A stretch of 6,319 nucleotides of DNA, taken from Gammaproteobacteria bacterium. Its GTDB lineage: Bacteria; Pseudomonadota; Gammaproteobacteria; Steroidobacterales; Steroidobacteraceae. A model generated the notes under the pieces. The model saw nothing but the letters and a program-made list of their open reading frames with translations, made no database searches and was not told where the DNA came from. Location of the stretch: positions 1 to 6,319 of the forward strand of contig JANXYA010000040.1 in the NCBI GenBank assembly GCA_025350345.1. Direction: 5' to 3'. Both the position numbers and the translations under genes were made by a program. Below, piece by piece: positions 5,024-6,319 of this stretch. Every line of letters starts with the position of its first letter. Within the stretch, counting starts at the first letter, position 1.

Positions 5024-6319
5024 GCTTGGGCTCGCGACGCCCGCCGCCGGCAACGGAAAGCCCTTGGCGCGCAGATAGGCGTCGATCCGCGGATCGCGGC
5101 CGCGGAAGTGCCGGTAGGCCTCCGCCGGGTCGACCGTATTGCCGACGCTCAGGATGTCATCGTGATAGCGCTTCGCCACGCGCGGATCATAGGGTCCGCC
5201 CGCCTCGAGGAAAGCCTCGAAGGCGTCATGGTCGAGTACTGCGGCCCACAGGTAGCTGTAGTAGCCCGCCGCGTACCCATCGCCGGAGAAAATGTGTCCG
5301 AACTGCGTCGTGCGGTGGCGCATGACGATTTCCTCCGGCATGCCGAGCGCCTTGAGCGTGTCGCGCTCGAAGGTATCGGGGTCAATGGTGGCGTTGCCCG
5401 CGAGGTGCAGCTTCATGTCGACGATCGCGCCCGCCAGGTACTCGACCGTTTCAAAACCCGAGTTGAAGGTCCGTGCGCGCTTGATCTTCTCCACCAGTTC
5501 GGCCGGGATCGGCTTGCCGGTGCGATAGTGGATGCAGAAGCGGCTCAGGACCTCCGGCGTCGACAACCAGTTCTCGTTGAGCTGCGAAGGGAACTCGACG
5601 AAATCGGTCGCCACGCTGGTACCGGCAAGGGTGGGATACCTGACGTTGGAATTGAGTCCGTGCAGCGCGTGGCCGAATTCGTGGAACATCGTGACAGCAT
5701 CGTCCCAGCTGACCAGCACCGGCTCCCCGGACTTGGGCGGCAGGAAATTCGTGTTGTTGGAGACGATCGGGGAGACCCCTTCCAGGCCCTGCTGCGTCCG
5801 GTACTCATTCATCCACGCCCCGGAATCCTTGCCCGGGCGCGCGTAGGGATCGAAGTACCACAAGCCGACGTGATGGTCCGCGGCGTTGCGCACCTCCCAG
5901 ACCCTGACGTGCGGATCCGCGACGGGCAGGCCGTGGATTTCCACGAAACGATAGCCATATAGCCTGCCGGCCGCCCAGAACATGCCCTCGCGCAGCTTGT
6001 CGAGCTGCAGGTACGGCTTCACCTCCGCCATGTCCAGATCATATTTCGCCTTGCGCACCTTCTCGGCGTAGTAGCGGTAGTCCCAGCCCGCGATCTTGAT
6101 GCCAGCGCCCTCCCTGTCGGCAATCGCCTGCATGTCTGCCACTTCCTCGTGCACGCGGGCGACCGCGGCGGGCCACACCTGCATCATCAGGGCCAGCGCG
6201 TTCTCGGGGGTCTTCGCCATCTGCGGTTCGACGTGCCAGTGCGCGTGCGTGGCGTAGCCGAGCAGCTTGGCGCGCTCGGAGCGGAGCCGGAGGACCTCGG
6301 TGATCAGCTTGTTGTTGTC
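5012..6319 (-). CDS. dcp: M3-family zinc metallopeptidase, Dcp-like peptidyl-dipeptidase, C-terminal part
   Basis: Dcp-type enzymes remove C-terminal dipeptides from peptides in cytoplasm or periplasm. The window holds the last 435 residues; the open frame continues past the right edge, and the internal Met at 6220 is not the start, since the upstream 33 codons (NNKLITEVLRLRSERAKLLGY) are typical family sequence. The catalytic HEFGH motif lies at visible residues 213-217 (near 5669-5683), and the third zinc ligand is the Glu of DFVEFPSQLNENW (residue 242), 25 residues after the second His. The substrate-side segment FGHIFSGDGYAAGYYSYLW is present near 340-358. The QMAKTPENAL and SGAW segments are also family-typical. 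The C-terminus ends in a short Pro/Ala/Ser tail. Oligopeptidase A is the main alternative within M3; Dcp fits better. The stop lies inside an all-GC hairpin, 87 nt before the ATPase gene. Confidence 0.93.
   Translation of the reverse strand, partial: DNNKLITEVLRLRSERAKLLGYATHAHWHVEPQMAKTPENALALMMQVWPAAVARVHEEVADMQAIADREGAGIKIAGWDYRYYAEKVRKAKYDLDMAEVKPYLQLDKLREGMFWAAGRLYGYRFVEIHGLPVADPHVRVWEVRNAADHHVGLWYFDPYARPGKDSGAWMNEYRTQQGLEGVSPIVSNNTNFLPPKSGEPVLVSWDDAVTMFHEFGHALHGLNSNVRYPTLAGTSVATDFVEFPSQLNENWLSTPEVLSRFCIHYRTGKPIPAELVEKIKRARTFNSGFETVEYLAGAIVDMKLHLAGNATIDPDTFERDTLKALGMPEEIVMRHRTTQFGHIFSGDGYAAGYYSYLWAAVLDHDAFEAFLEAGGPYDPRVAKRYHDDILSVGNTVDPAEAYRHFRGRDPRIDAYLRAKGFPLPAAGVASPSGAP

Noticed and set aside
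5108..5962. Long plus-strand open frame (284 codons)
   Set aside because: It is antisense to the Dcp-like gene, which carries the HEFGH motif and family sequence throughout; the antisense product shows no recognisable domain.
1..6319. CRISPR array, insertion sequence or phage genes
   Set aside because: No regularly spaced repeats, transposase or integrase motifs, or terminal inverted repeats were seen on either strand.

Overview
The window is a GC-rich piece of a proteobacterial chromosome, and every supported gene reads leftwards on the minus strand. The proteins and the rimP-nusA order fit a high-GC Gammaproteobacterium, perhaps of the Xanthomonadales/Nevskiales/Steroidobacterales type. 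That placement is inferred from protein resemblance and the absence of Gram-positive features, not from a marker gene.

Layout in transcription order, right to left: (1) positions 6319-5012 hold the C-terminal 435 residues of an M3-family zinc metallopeptidase, most like peptidyl-dipeptidase Dcp; its 5' end lies outside the window. (2) An 87-nt spacer begins with an all-GC hairpin built around the dcp stop codon. (3) Positions 4924-2801 hold a 707-residue Cu(+)-type P1B ATPase (CopA-like). Its N-terminus carries a short Cys/His/Met 'CPMHP...CPICGM' metal-binding domain instead of an HMA domain. (4) Positions 2804-1515 hold a 429-residue exported protein, probably an outer-membrane beta-barrel, that starts with GTG inside the ATPase stop codon (GTGA overlap). 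(5) A 201-nt gap carries a weak candidate promoter with a small palindrome. (6) Positions 1313-1005 hold a 102-residue hydrophobic inner-membrane protein of unknown function, with a GTG start and a good Shine-Dalgarno. (7) A 277-nt gene-free stretch carries a GC-rich palindrome, a convincing sigma70-like promoter and a leader with two tandem intrinsic-terminator hairpins. (8) Positions 727-239 (rimP) and 242-1 (nusA, N-terminal 80 residues only) start the transcription/translation operon and overlap by ATGA.

Functionally there are two ordinary housekeeping blocks, dcp and rimP-nusA, with a metal-handling pair between them. The ATPase would export Cu(+) (or Ag(+)) from cytoplasm to periplasm. 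The translationally coupled outer-envelope protein has conserved-looking His/Met/Asp segments and is probably its partner, but its role is not established. The rimP-nusA leader looks like an attenuation device: both terminators point towards rimP and lie between the only good promoter and the first codon. The points most worth following up are the uncharacterised barrel coupled to CopA and the double-terminator leader. I see no CRISPR array, tRNA, rRNA, insertion sequence, phage gene or other complete novel system.
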